Shown piece by piece: positions 45,922 through 54,579 of a stretch of DNA of 64,000 nt. The translations under genes were made by a program, and so were the position numbers. Positions within the stretch are counted from its first letter, which is position 1. Every line of letters begins with the position of its first letter. Under the pieces are notes generated by a model. The model was not told the DNA's origin. It did no database searches and worked only from the letters and a program-made list of their open reading frames with translations. The DNA is from Celerinatantimonas sp046054195 (lineage in GTDB: Bacteria > Pseudomonadota > Gammaproteobacteria > Enterobacterales > Celerinatantimonadaceae): NCBI RefSeq assembly GCF_046054195.1, contig NZ_JBEQCS010000010.1, positions 88,851-152,850 of the forward strand, written 5' to 3'.

Positions 45922-46298
45922 TGCTAATTACCTTGAATCCTCCCTGCCGTATTTTTAACTATAGACCAATTTTGTGACGATATTGTGTATCAAGTTAAAT
46001 TGATAATACAAAATTTATTGCTGATTTATGACAATGCTTAGTTGGATTGTACTTTTAACATTTATTTGAACTCTATCTTATTTGACAAACCTTTCTTGGT
46101 TGCTCGTCTATATTTAACTGTCAGATAAGCAGCGCTTTTGTATCTAATGTTAACTATAGATGATTAGTTAACCAATTATTAACAAGTATAAATAATAAAC
46201 TCTTCTCATCATTACCAATACATGAAATTGACTTTTTTATCATGAAGTTAAATGGATTTAGTCAGAGCTAGAGAATTTAAAATTAGGATGGAAAAACC
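45922..46298. other. AT-rich intergenic region upstream of the frameshifted chemoreceptor
   Basis: No coding frame or strong inverted repeat was found. It should contain promoters for both divergent genes. The chemoreceptor start is preceded by AGGATGG at a proper distance. Confidence 0.5.
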
Positions 46299-48201
46299 AT
46301 GCCAACGTTAGCCAATATCAGTGTCAAACAGAAACTTTTTATACCAGCAGTACTCTTTATTGTGCTTTTGGTCGTTGTTGGAGTGTTTTTCTCTCGCAAC
46401 CAACTATTAATTAAAGATATAAAAAAGACCGCCTCAGACAATGCCAGATTAATTGAACAGGTATATAAAGTCTCAGGGCAAGTGCAAACCTTTGCCCTTG
46501 AACATCAAGGGTTTGAGCAAGTTGATGAAGGTCTGCAAAGGTTAGTTACACAAATTAAAGACAGCACTGTGGATTCTAAGCAACAGCTAATCGAGCTGCT
46601 TGAAAAGACGGATAAGAACGTTCAAGCAATGAAGAACCTTTATGCTGCTAACAATGAATTGAATGCCCAGATGATGTCTTTAACGGCAAGTTCGATTAAA
46701 GAATCCGATGATTACATTATGCAGTTAAGTGGTTTGCTTGGTGATAGTGCAACACGCGATAAAGTTTCGACTTTTGAGGGCAAAATTATCGGTGCTGCGT
46801 TGGTTAATACCACCAATAACTATCGCCTGCAGGTCATTTTTCAACGCCTTGAAAGCGATCCTAGTGCGGCAAAATCACTGATGGATTATTTGGGAAATTT
46901 GCAAAAGGCTTCTGATGATGCCATGGAGCAGCTCAAAGGTACGCCACTGATTGAAAAGGCGAAAAAAGCACGAGAGGTCAATTATCAAGTTAAAGAGATC
47001 AGCGATAAGTTTATTAATAACCTCAAGAGAGCACCAAAGTGAAAACCAAAAGCTCTTAGGTCAATTGGTTGAGCTGTTGCAAAAAGTAAATGCCAATAAC
47101 GTTGATAATGCCTTCGTTACAATATCCAACAGTTTGCTGCAAATTCTCATTATTCTCATTGTTTTCACATTAATAGCCATCGTGCTGACGGTTGTGTTTG
47201 CCGCATCGATTGTTAAACCGCTTCAGCAGCTTGGCGATCAGGTGTATGCGCTAGCGTCTAAAGGCGGCGATTTAACGTATCGTATTCCGATGTCACGCAA
47301 AGATGAGATTGGCAAGCTTGGTATAGGGATTAACCAATTTATTGAAACCTTGCATGGTATTTTCAAAAATGTATTAACTCAAGGGCAGAGCATTGCTCAG
47401 ACTGCTACTGATGCGGCGCAAATGAGTGAGAAAAATCTCGAACAGATGGAATATCAGCGCACTGAGACCGAGCAGATTACTGAATCATTCGGCGAGCTGG
47501 AAAGATCGATTCAGGAGATTGCGAACAATGCGTCAAATGCATCTGCTCGAATGCAGCAAGCCGATGATACCGCACAAGATGTGGTAGGGCAGATCCAAAT
47601 CTCCATGAACGAAGTTGATAAACTCAATGATGCGCTTAGCACAGCCTCCAAGGTGATTGGTGAGCTCAATCAGAATAGCCAAGAGATTGGTAGTATTTTA
47701 GATGTCATTGGGGCCATCGCCGAGCAAACCAACTTGCTTGCATTAAATGCTGCAATTGAAGCGGCGCGAGCCGGAGATCAGGGCCGAGGGTTCGCGGTGG
47801 TGGCAGATGAGGTGCGCTCACTTGCGCAGCGAACCCAGTCATCAATTGAGGATATCCATTCGATGATCTCCAAATTGCAAAGTGCCGCTAAACAGGCTTC
47901 CGATGTGATTGAATCGGGTAACGAGCAAGTGGTTCGAACCAATGAGCGAAGTCAGCAGGCCGGCGAAGGCGTCAACATGATTTCAACATTGGTGTCTGAG
48001 GTAACTCAAATGAACCTGCAAATTGCCAGTGCTGTTGAAGAACAAAGCAGTGTGACGAAACAGGTGAATCATTCTTTGCAAAAAATTCATCAGGTTTCAG
48101 AACAAAGCAGCGAGAGTGCGAAACGCTCTAGCCAATCGGCACAAGGCCAGCTTAGTCACGCACAGTCACTCGTGACCGAAATGAAGCGATTTAAAGTTTA
48201 G
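46299..48201 (+). pseudogene. Methyl-accepting chemotaxis protein, frameshifted
   Basis: Two overlapping frames together make one chemoreceptor. Frame 1 (46299-47042) encodes an N-terminal membrane helix (LFIPAVLFIVLLVVVGVFF) and a helical periplasmic ligand-binding region, then stops after NNLKRAPK. Frame 2 resumes near 47020 with REHQSENQKLL, a second membrane helix, a HAMP domain (KPLQQLGDQ onward), and a full signalling domain with EQTNLLALNAAIEAARAGDQ and QGRGFAVVADEVR. Adding one AG unit in the AAGAGAGC tract near 47026 would restore a continuous reading frame. Real loss of function, a low-level slip, or a sequencing error cannot be told apart here. Confidence 0.88.
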
Positions 48202-48249
48202 CCAAATCGTGTATTATAGAAACTTGTTTAGTCCGGAGTCTTTTCTGGG

Positions 48250-48330
48250 CTAAACACTTCGTATAACCCCACTAATATGGTGTGGGGGTCTCTACCAGAT
48301 TCCGCAAAATTCTGATTACGAAGAGCAAAG
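48250..48330 (+). ncRNA. Adenine-sensing purine riboswitch upstream of add
   Basis: The purine-aptamer layout is clear. P1 pairs CTTCGTA (48257-48263) with TACGAAG (48317-48323). P2 pairs CCCCAC (48267-48272) with GTGGGG (48282-48287), with the loop containing AATATGG. The core TCTCTACC is present, and P3 forms around CCGCAA. The specificity position in J3-1 is U (T48316 in GATTACGAAG), which selects adenine over guanine. The design matches the Vibrio vulnificus add switch. Confidence 0.93.
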
Positions 48331-48352
48331 TTCAAGACTCGATAAGGGTCAG

Positions 48353-48389
48353 GGTGCTTTTCTCTTTGTATCGGCAACTAGAAAGCACC
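48353..48389 (+). promoter_or_regulatory. Probable expression-platform hairpin of the adenine riboswitch
   Basis: GGTGCTTT (48353-48360) and AAAGCACC (48382-48389) form a stem between the aptamer and the CGGAG ribosome-binding site. No T-run follows, which favours control of translation rather than termination. Confidence 0.5.
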
Positions 48390-48420
48390 TCTTATCAATA
48401 CATGTTTGTTCGGAGTGATG

Positions 48421-49431
48421 ATGAGAGAGTTTATCCAAGGTTTACCTAAAGTAGAGCTGCATTTGCATATTGAAGGAACATTAGAACCTGAGCTAATGTT
48501 TGAGCTAGCGCGACGCAATCAGGTCAAAATTCCATTTAATAGCCCAGAAGACGTGCGCTCTGCCTACCAATTTAGTAATTTGCAGTCGTTTTTAGATATT
48601 TATTATCAAGGCGCCAATGTTTTAGTTCGCGAGCAGGACTTTTTCGATTTAACGTGGCATTACCTACTGCAGTGCCATCAAGAAAATGTTCGCCATTGTG
48701 AAATCTTCTTTGACCCGCAAACGCATACTGAGCGGGGAATTGCATTTTCTTGTGTCGTGAATGGAATTACCCAAGCACTTGAAAAGGCCCGTCAAGAGCT
48801 GAATATATCCAGCCATTTGATTATGTGTTTTTTACGCCATCTTGATGAGCAAAGCGCGCTTGAAACACTAGAGCAAGCAATACCGTATCAAGACCAGATT
48901 ATTGGCGTTGGCCTTGATTCATCGGAGCAGGGAAATCCGCCTGAAAAATTTGCCCGCGTATTTGCTAAAGCCGAACAACTAGGCTTTAAAAAAGTCGCTC
49001 ATGCAGGTGAGGAAGGCCCGGCACAGAATATTCGTACAGCAATTGAGATGCTTCATGTTGACCGCGTCGATCATGGCGTTCGCTGCATAGAAGACTCAGC
49101 TTTAGTTGAACAACTGCGCCAATCACAGATGCCGTTAACAGTCTGCCCATTATCCAATATTAAGCTGAAAGTTTTTTCCGACATGCGCGAACATAATATT
49201 GTTAAGCTGCTTGAGATGGGGCTGTGTGTCACTATTAATTCTGATGACCCAGCCTATTTTGGTGGTTATATGAACAATAACTTTAATGCGGTTGCAGATG
49301 CTTTTTCTTTAACTTATCAGCAACTTGCTAAGTTTAGTCTCAATGCCATCGATGCAAGCTTTATTAGCGAAAAAGAAAAGCAGGCGCTTCGCCAAGAAGT
49401 GATTGATTATCTGCACTCTTTTGCCCATTAA
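48421..49431 (+). CDS. add: Adenine deaminase of the adenosine-deaminase superfamily
   Basis: The 336-residue enzyme contains metal-site motifs HLHIEGTLEPE, HAGEEGPA, VDHGVRCIED and NSDDPAYFGG. The Glu after HLHI and the motifs GLDSSE and FFDPQTHTERG mark the adenine-deaminase branch (Aah1-like; characterised in Pseudomonas and fungi) rather than true adenosine deaminase, so adenine to hypoxanthine is the likely reaction. I start at ATG 48421 (MREFIQGLPK), five bases after CGGAG. An adenine riboswitch lies directly upstream, in agreement with the predicted substrate. Confidence 0.9.
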   Translation: MREFIQGLPKVELHLHIEGTLEPELMFELARRNQVKIPFNSPEDVRSAYQFSNLQSFLDIYYQGANVLVREQDFFDLTWHYLLQCHQENVRHCEIFFDPQTHTERGIAFSCVVNGITQALEKARQELNISSHLIMCFLRHLDEQSALETLEQAIPYQDQIIGVGLDSSEQGNPPEKFARVFAKAEQLGFKKVAHAGEEGPAQNIRTAIEMLHVDRVDHGVRCIEDSALVEQLRQSQMPLTVCPLSNIKLKVFSDMREHNIVKLLEMGLCVTINSDDPAYFGGYMNNNFNAVADAFSLTYQQLAKFSLNAIDASFISEKEKQALRQEVIDYLHSFAH

Positions 49432-49447
49432 GTCTATCGGCACTTTT

Positions 49448-49472
49448 AAATCCCCGGTTCGCGGGGATTTTT
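49448..49472 (+). terminator. add terminator
   Basis: AAATCCCCG (49448-49456) and CGGGGATTT (49462-49470) form a strong stem with a GTTCG loop and trailing T residues, 16 bp after the add stop. Confidence 0.9.
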
Positions 49473-49527
49473 AACTTCATCCAAATTTTTAAGATAACTT
49501 CTTGTGATAAAAGCCGTTTTAAAACGA

Positions 49528-50541
49528 TTACGTTACGGCTTCCAATAAAATATCCTTGATTGAATCGCGAATCACCAGTTCAGAGTCAAAATCCTCTTTA
49601 GGCAGGGGGTGTCCATGGATAAGGTAAGCCAGCGCGGCTTCTAATAGTTCTTTGGCAGGCTGTTTGATACTGGTTAAGCCAGGTTGAGAGAACTGGCTGA
49701 GTGTTGAATTATCAAAGCTGGCAACAGAAATATCCTCAGGAATTGCCAAGCCTTGTTCGAATAAAGCTTTCATTGCTCCAATGGCAAGGTTATCGCTTGC
49801 GCCAATTAAAGCCGTAAATGATTGCTTGCTTGAGAGCAGCTGTTTGGCTGCAAGATAACCGCTTTGCATGCTCCAATTCCAGTTCCCAACAGGGACTAGT
49901 TGTTTGTAAACACTCAGCTGCGCCTCGTTCATGGCTTTGAGATATCCGCTAAAGCGGGCTTGATTGGTTGGAGAGCTTTCGAATCCCTGAAGATAGGCGA
50001 TTTGTCGATGACCTTTGGCAATTAAACAACGCGTTACTTTGTAGCCCGCTTGTTCATGGTTAAAACCAATACACGGATAGTCATCGAAGTGACGATTGAT
50101 CATCACGATAGGAACCGCGTTTTTAGTTTGCCTAAAACTTGATAATTGTTCCTGCGTTAAGTGCAAAGGATAGGCTAAAATTCCCTGGCATTTCATATCC
50201 ACTAATAATTCAATGGCCTTTAACTCGTCATTCCCGGTGTTTTTGCCATCAGCTAAGAGCAATTGAAAATGGTTTTTTTCACAGTAGCTGGCTCCATCAG
50301 AAATCAGTTTTGAAAAATAGGTACTGTCATACAGCGCTTTAGGAATGACAAAGCCAATAAGATTGGTTTTGTTGGTGGCGAGCTGTCTGGCGATTAAGTT
50401 AGGGCGGTAGCCTGTTTCGGTTATCGCTTTGTAGACAAGTTTTGCAATTTCAGGGCTAACCAGCGGGTTGCCATTAAGAACCCTTGAAACAGTAGATTTA
50501 GATACACCAGCTTTTTTGGCAACGTCTAACATTGTAATCAT
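49528..50541 (-). CDS. LacI-family transcriptional regulator, AscG-like
   Basis: The 337-residue repressor has a typical LacI helix-turn-helix and hinge (MLDVAKKAGVSKSTVSRVL, TGYRPNLIARQLATNKT) and a periplasmic-binding-protein-like sugar domain (IGFVIPKALYDSTYFSKLI, IGASDNLAIGAMKALFE, VASFDNSTLSQFSQP). Overall similarity is greatest to AscG-type regulators of beta-glucoside utilisation. No sugar transport or hydrolase gene is adjacent, so effector and target are unknown. A phased array of TGATCA palindromes lies just upstream, possibly its own operator region. Confidence 0.88.
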   Translation of the reverse strand: MITMLDVAKKAGVSKSTVSRVLNGNPLVSPEIAKLVYKAITETGYRPNLIARQLATNKTNLIGFVIPKALYDSTYFSKLISDGASYCEKNHFQLLLADGKNTGNDELKAIELLVDMKCQGILAYPLHLTQEQLSSFRQTKNAVPIVMINRHFDDYPCIGFNHEQAGYKVTRCLIAKGHRQIAYLQGFESSPTNQARFSGYLKAMNEAQLSVYKQLVPVGNWNWSMQSGYLAAKQLLSSKQSFTALIGASDNLAIGAMKALFEQGLAIPEDISVASFDNSTLSQFSQPGLTSIKQPAKELLEAALAYLIHGHPLPKEDFDSELVIRDSIKDILLEAVT

Positions 50542-50573
50542 ATCAAGCTTCCTGTGCTAACGACTACAAATCC

Positions 50574-50609
50574 ATATTGATCAATAAATGATCAATAAAT
50601 GATCAATAT
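50574..50609. repeat. Three helically phased TGATCA palindromes upstream of the LacI-type gene
   Basis: TGATCA occurs three times at exact 11-bp intervals (starting at 50578, 50589 and 50600), each within an AT-rich direct repeat unit (TGATCAATAAA). The whole 36-bp block is nearly self-complementary (ATATTGATCA ... TGATCAATAT). A fourth TGATCA lies at 50632-50637. Each contains a GATC Dam site. Confidence 0.85.
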
Positions 50610-50678
50610 GGTAATTATTTGTGATCATTTAAGCAATCAACGTTATGAGATGTTTATCTATTTTGATAAGCACATCAT

Positions 50679-50846
50679 TTAGCCGGATTTTCTTTGTTGA
50701 TATTTTTGGTGTGTTTGGCGAGGTTGATTAATCTGGTCAATGAGCTTTAAAGCGATGAGTATCGTTTCGCGCCATTGGCGGTTCCGTTGGTCTAATACAG
50801 TTTGAATCGGGCAGTTTGCGGCTGTAGAGGAACTTGTGCGAGTCAT
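50679..50846 (-). CDS. Small hypothetical protein
   Basis: A 55-residue frame that starts at ATG 50846 with a good Shine-Dalgarno (AAGGA, six bases upstream). The frame is open for 15 more codons upstream but without a matching site. The product is basic and Gln/Arg-rich, with one possible amphipathic helix (RQWRETILIALKLIDQI). No family was recognised. The good ribosome-binding site argues for a real gene; the lack of known homology argues for caution. Confidence 0.45.
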   Translation of the reverse strand: MTRTSSSTAANCPIQTVLDQRNRQWRETILIALKLIDQINQPRQTHQKYQQRKSG

Positions 50847-51056
50847 TATTATCCTTATTTTATCTTTCGTTTGACGACACCACACCGTCACATCAAGGTG
50901 ACATAGACTAGCAGAGATAACCGCTTGTTTGTTGAGATAACTTTAAGAGAATCAAAATGGACTAAGTTACAAATCGAAACTTATCAGGTGAAAAGAGCTA
51001 GTTAATCGAGGCCACCCAGTCAGTGCTATCGCGATAAGCTAACGTCAAATGACCAA

Positions 51057-51302
51057 ATGAAACCAGTTCAGGAGATGTGCATGATGAGAAGTTTGCAAAG
51101 CTGTGATTTTGACTGGGTGTTTTTATCTCCCTCAGCAATGTTTGTACACGGTCCTCGCTCTGGCAAATTTCGCCTCGGTAAAGATGAACGACTCGTTGGT
51201 GATGACGGCAGTAAAATTACGTTTGAAGAATACGCGATTGCGCTGGCTAATGAGATTGAAAAGCCTAAATATCATCAAGAGCGCTTTATAGTTGGCTATT
51301 AA
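51057..51302 (+). pseudogene. C-terminal remnant of a NAD(P)-binding (YwnB/NmrA-like) protein
   Basis: The frame encodes about 73-81 residues whose sequence matches the C-terminal end of YwnB-like NAD(P)-dependent epimerase/reductases: FDWVFLSPSAMFVHGPRSG, GKFRLGKDERLVGDDGS, then FEEYAIALANEIEKPKYH and ERFIVGY. The Rossmann-fold N-terminal two thirds, including the GxxGxxG nucleotide motif, are absent. An internal ATG at 51081 has a GGAG in front, so a short protein could still be made. It is most likely the relic of a deletion next to the LacI-type regulator. A terminator follows at once. Confidence 0.7.
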
Positions 51303-51324
51303 AAACAGTGTCATTGGATTGAAC

Positions 51325-51352
51325 ATCGGGCTAAAAAATGCCCGATTTTTTT
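51325..51352 (+). terminator. Terminator after the truncated NAD(P)-binding gene
   Basis: ATCGGGC (51325-51331) and GCCCGAT (51340-51346) form a stem with an A-rich loop, followed by seven T residues. It probably served the intact ancestor gene. Confidence 0.88.
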
Positions 51353-51742
51353 ATTCAACCTAACAAATCGATTTGATCCGGATCAGCTAAGGCGCGAACT
51401 TTTCTTCGAAGCTAGCGACAACATGTATTTTATATGTCATGTTGAGATAGGACTCAGGGGTAACTCTGTGTTAACGGTAGTAAATTCTGTTGATGTAATA
51501 AGGTAGCTGTGTTGTAAATTCAATTCATCTGGTGCTTAAAACCAGACTTCGAAATCATTAAAAACGGCCATTGCTTGAGACATTAACAGCTGCTATCAGA
51601 CGGCCTTTGTGGAGTGTTTCGATGTGGTTTTATTCAAGCTAGTTTGTTAGTTTCCAACTGGCTCACTTCTTTCGGCTTCTAAATAACAAACGAACAGTCA
51701 TAACGATAATAATCAACGTTCATATTCTAAAAAAGTGCTGGG
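51353..51742. other. Intergenic region upstream of aegA
   Basis: About 390 bp with no coding frame. Short imperfect symmetry is seen around 51424-51448 (ACATGTATTTTATATGTCATGT). It should hold the aegA promoter. No Shine-Dalgarno of note was seen except GCTGGGATG at the gene start. Confidence 0.4.
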
Positions 51743-53758
51743 ATGAACCGTTTTATTCTTACAAACACACAACAATGTATTGGTTGCCATGCTTGTGAAG
51801 TTGCCTGTGTCATGGCGCACAACCATAATCAACATGTCTTAACGCCAGAGCTCTTTCGGCCGCGAATTCGTGTATTTAAAAGTAGCGATAAAAATAGTGC
51901 TGCGACTTGTCGACACTGTGAGCAGGCTCCTTGTATTGGGAGTTGTCCAAACGGGGCGATAACTCGTGTTGATGACAGTGTTCAGGTCGATCAGAGTTTA
52001 TGTATCGGTTGTAAAAGCTGCGAAGTGAACTGCCCGTTTGGAGCAATCGAGGTTGTAACCACTGAGCTACGCGATGGCAATGTTAAAGCTCAGGCGCTTA
52101 AGTGTGACCTTTGTATTGGCCGTGAGCAAGGCCCTGCCTGCGTTGAAAACTGTCCAGCGGATGCTTTAAGTGTTGTTAGCGAGGCGTCATTGGCTAAGAT
52201 TGCCGCAGAGCGGCGGCGTCGCTCAGCCATTCGCGCTGCTGAGCCTTGGCATCGTGATTTAAAAGCTCTGCCAGAAGCTCAAGCAGTAAAAGTAATGCAA
52301 AAAGGTAGTGCTCACTCTCGCCGAGATCCGCAAAAAATTGGCGATCTGTTGCGTAAAACAACCTTCACCGAGCTGTATCAGACATTTGATAAGGCGCAGG
52401 CTGATGAACAAAGCGAGCGCTGTTTAACCTGTGGCGATCACAGTATTTGTGAATGGAGCTGCCCTCTGCATAACCATATTCCCCAGTGGATTGAACTGGT
52501 CAAACAGGGGCGGGTGATGGAAGCCGTTGAACTGTCGCATCAAACCAACTGTATGCCAGAGATTACTGGGCGTATCTGTCCCCAAGATAGATTATGTGAA
52601 AGCCGTTGCACGCTAAAAGATGAATCTGGCGCCGTGACCATTGGTAACATCGAACGTTACATCACTGAAACTGCATTTGCTAATGGTTGGCGTCCGCAAG
52701 TTGCAGCCGTAAATGACTCAGACTACCACGTTGCTATTGTTGGCGCAGGGCCTGCAGGTTTAGCGTGTGCCGATGTTCTGGCCCGTCATGGCGTGAAAGC
52801 TCGAGTATTTGATCGCAATCCTGAAATCGGTGGACTACTGACCTTTGGTATTCCAGCATTTAAATTAGATAAATCGTTATTGTCCCGTCGGCGTGAAATC
52901 TTCACACAGATGGGAATTGAGTTTGAACTCAACTGCGAGATTGGTAAAGATGTTAAGTTTGAAGAACTTACCGAACAATATGATGCAGTTTTTGTCGGTG
53001 CCGGAACCTATCAGTCGATGGCGGTAGGGCTTGAACATGACGATGCCCCTGGTGTGTATGATGCATTACCATTTTTAATTGCTAATACGCGTAAGCTAAT
53101 GGATTTAAGTGAAGATCCAAGCCAACCGTACATTGATATGGCCAACCAGCAGGTGGTTGTGTTGGGTGGTGGCGATACGGCGATGGATTGCGTGCGCACT
53201 TCTTTGCGCCATGGTGCAGCTAAAGTGACTTGTGCTTATCGCCGAGATGAAGCAAACATGCCGGGCTCTCACAAAGAAGTCAAAAATGCCAAAGATGAAG
53301 GCGCTAATTTTGAGTTCAATGTCCAGCCTGTCAGCATTGAGCTTGATGAGCAGGGCCATGTGAGCGGCATTAAAATGTTACGCACACAATTAGGTGAACC
53401 CGATGAAGATGGGCGTCGTCGTCCGCAGCCGATCGTTGGTTCTGAATTTGTGATGAGTGCCGATGCGGTGGTGATAGCATTTGGCTTCTTGCCTCATTCA
53501 ATGCCTTGGCTGGAAAGAGCCAATGTTCAGCTTGATTATAAAGGTCGAATTATGGCCAATGTGCAAAGTGAGTATCCGTATCAAACCACTAATCCGAAAA
53601 TTTTTGCTGGTGGTGATGCTGTTCGCGGTGCTGATTTAGTCGTCACGGCAATGGCTGAAGGCCGTCATGCTGCGCGAGGAATTATGGATTACTTAGGTTG
53701 TCCAATGGCCGAACAGCTCTTAAGCCACGATAGTTTGCAAAAGGCTCAAGGCGAATAG
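51743..53758 (+). CDS. aegA: Iron-sulfur flavoprotein AegA, glutamate-synthase small-subunit-like
   Basis: The 671-residue protein joins an N-terminal ferredoxin module to a GltD-like NAD(P)H oxidoreductase. Cysteine clusters include CIGCHACEVAC, CRHCEQAPCIGSCP, CIGCKSCEVNCP and CDLCIGREQGPACVENCP. The C-terminal part has FAD and NAD(P) motifs VAIVGAGPAGLACADVL and VVVLGGGDTAMDCVRTSLRHG. It tracks E. coli AegA over its full length (659). That protein is expressed anaerobically and is linked to formate and urate metabolism. It is monocistronic and followed at once by a MITE. Confidence 0.93.
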   Translation: MNRFILTNTQQCIGCHACEVACVMAHNHNQHVLTPELFRPRIRVFKSSDKNSAATCRHCEQAPCIGSCPNGAITRVDDSVQVDQSLCIGCKSCEVNCPFGAIEVVTTELRDGNVKAQALKCDLCIGREQGPACVENCPADALSVVSEASLAKIAAERRRRSAIRAAEPWHRDLKALPEAQAVKVMQKGSAHSRRDPQKIGDLLRKTTFTELYQTFDKAQADEQSERCLTCGDHSICEWSCPLHNHIPQWIELVKQGRVMEAVELSHQTNCMPEITGRICPQDRLCESRCTLKDESGAVTIGNIERYITETAFANGWRPQVAAVNDSDYHVAIVGAGPAGLACADVLARHGVKARVFDRNPEIGGLLTFGIPAFKLDKSLLSRRREIFTQMGIEFELNCEIGKDVKFEELTEQYDAVFVGAGTYQSMAVGLEHDDAPGVYDALPFLIANTRKLMDLSEDPSQPYIDMANQQVVVLGGGDTAMDCVRTSLRHGAAKVTCAYRRDEANMPGSHKEVKNAKDEGANFEFNVQPVSIELDEQGHVSGIKMLRTQLGEPDEDGRRRPQPIVGSEFVMSADAVVIAFGFLPHSMPWLERANVQLDYKGRIMANVQSEYPYQTTNPKIFAGGDAVRGADLVVTAMAEGRHAARGIMDYLGCPMAEQLLSHDSLQKAQGE

Positions 53759-53764
53759 CTAGTT

Positions 53765-54028
53765 AGGGGCTGTTGACCTTTTGTGATTAGTTTTGCAGCA
53801 ACCTGAGAGGAATTTAGGCAGATAAACGTTGTGCCGTGTAGTCATTCTCCACAAAGAACGTTTAACGCTGGATAAATTCCTCTCAGATACTGCCCTTCGG
53901 GTTCATTTAAACGCATCCTGAACTTTGTTGCACCCTGCTTGCTTGACTCATTAAGCGACACAGGATGCGGCGCGTTCAAAATGCGTTTAATTTGAACAAA
54001 ATTCAACCACCAAAGATCAACAGCCCCT
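53765..54028. mobile_element. 264-bp MITE with 4-bp target duplication
   Basis: Terminal inverted repeats begin AGGGGCTGTTGA at both ends (53765 on plus, 54028 on minus) and stay similar for about 30 bp. The element is flanked by AGTT at 53761-53764 and 54029-54032. It encodes no transposase. Inside are perfect inverted repeats: 14 bp at 53803-53816 / 53873-53886 and 9 bp at 53912-53920 / 53961-53969, so the transcript would fold into two strong hairpins. A 77-codon minus-strand frame inside it is most likely fortuitous. The left end lies six bases after the aegA stop. Confidence 0.85.
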
Positions 54029-54181
54029 AGTTGTCTCGCTCTTTTTCTGTGGTTATAGGCAAAGGGCGATGACACAGCTTAGGCATCTGAGTTTATAACA
54101 GTGCTTACAAAAGAGTCATACGGCTCAAGCTACGTATATAAAATTTGATTAAGAAGAAAAGATTGAAGGCTTAAATCTATA

Positions 54182-54211
54182 CAAGCCCCACTTTTTTGGG
54201 AGCGGGGCTTG
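54182..54211 (-). terminator. Terminator-like hairpin after the Lys/Ala-rich small gene
   Basis: CAAGCCCC (54182-54189) and GGGGCTTG (54204-54211) form a perfect 8-bp stem 51 bp past the small gene's stop. The following minus-strand tail is only weakly T-rich. Confidence 0.65.
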
Positions 54212-54262
54212 CAGCTAAACACACAGACCTGCATGTGTTTAGAGGTGGGTTGGTACTAAAAA

Positions 54263-54346
54263 TTATTTAGTAACTTTAGCGCCAGTTTTTTTAGGTTCAG
54301 GTTGTTTAGCAGGAGCTGCTTTTTTAGCACCTTTATTTTTAGCCAT
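54263..54346 (-). CDS. 27-residue Lys/Ala/Pro-rich small protein
   Basis: A tiny gene with an ATG at 54346, a clear Shine-Dalgarno (AAGAGGT, about eight bases upstream) and a TAA stop. The product starts MAKNKGAKKAAPAK and ends GAKVTK: about one third Lys, no aromatic or acidic residue except one Glu, and strongly basic like histone tails or ribosome-associated peptides. A hairpin terminator follows and a symmetric AT-rich site lies upstream, so it looks like an independent transcription unit. I know no function for it. Confidence 0.6.
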   Translation of the reverse strand: MAKNKGAKKAAPAKQPEPKKTGAKVTK

Positions 54347-54391
54347 GAGATAATACCTCTTTTTGACAATAAATAATTAACCCTTTGTTTT

Positions 54392-54415
54392 ATATGCGGA
54401 ATACCTTCTGCATAT
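54392..54415. promoter_or_regulatory. Symmetric site upstream of the small basic gene
   Basis: ATATGC-g-GAA-tacc-TTC-t-GCATAT pairs at nine of ten positions per arm. It lies 46 bp upstream of the 27-codon gene and could be an operator. Confidence 0.4.
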
Positions 54416-54579
54416 GCAATATATATTAGTCCTGTTTTTTTTAAATGGAATCAGTTTGTATAGTTTATTTTACGCTAATAAATTTGTTATTAGTTAGTTT
54501 TGAAATTAACGACAAATACAATCAGTTAGGAAAAACTAAGCCGTTTAGCTAAAGAATTTTGTTTATTTTATCGACAAAA

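Noticed and set aside
47015..47045. Programmed ribosomal frameshifting in the chemoreceptor gene
   Set aside because: No heptameric slippery site, stimulatory stem or internal Shine-Dalgarno is seen. An AG-repeat contraction or sequencing error is simpler.
53842..54075. A 77-codon minus-strand frame over the MITE
   Set aside because: It crosses the right terminal repeat and follows internal inverted repeats, has no recognisable domain, and has no clear ribosome-binding site. It is a by-product of the element's sequence.
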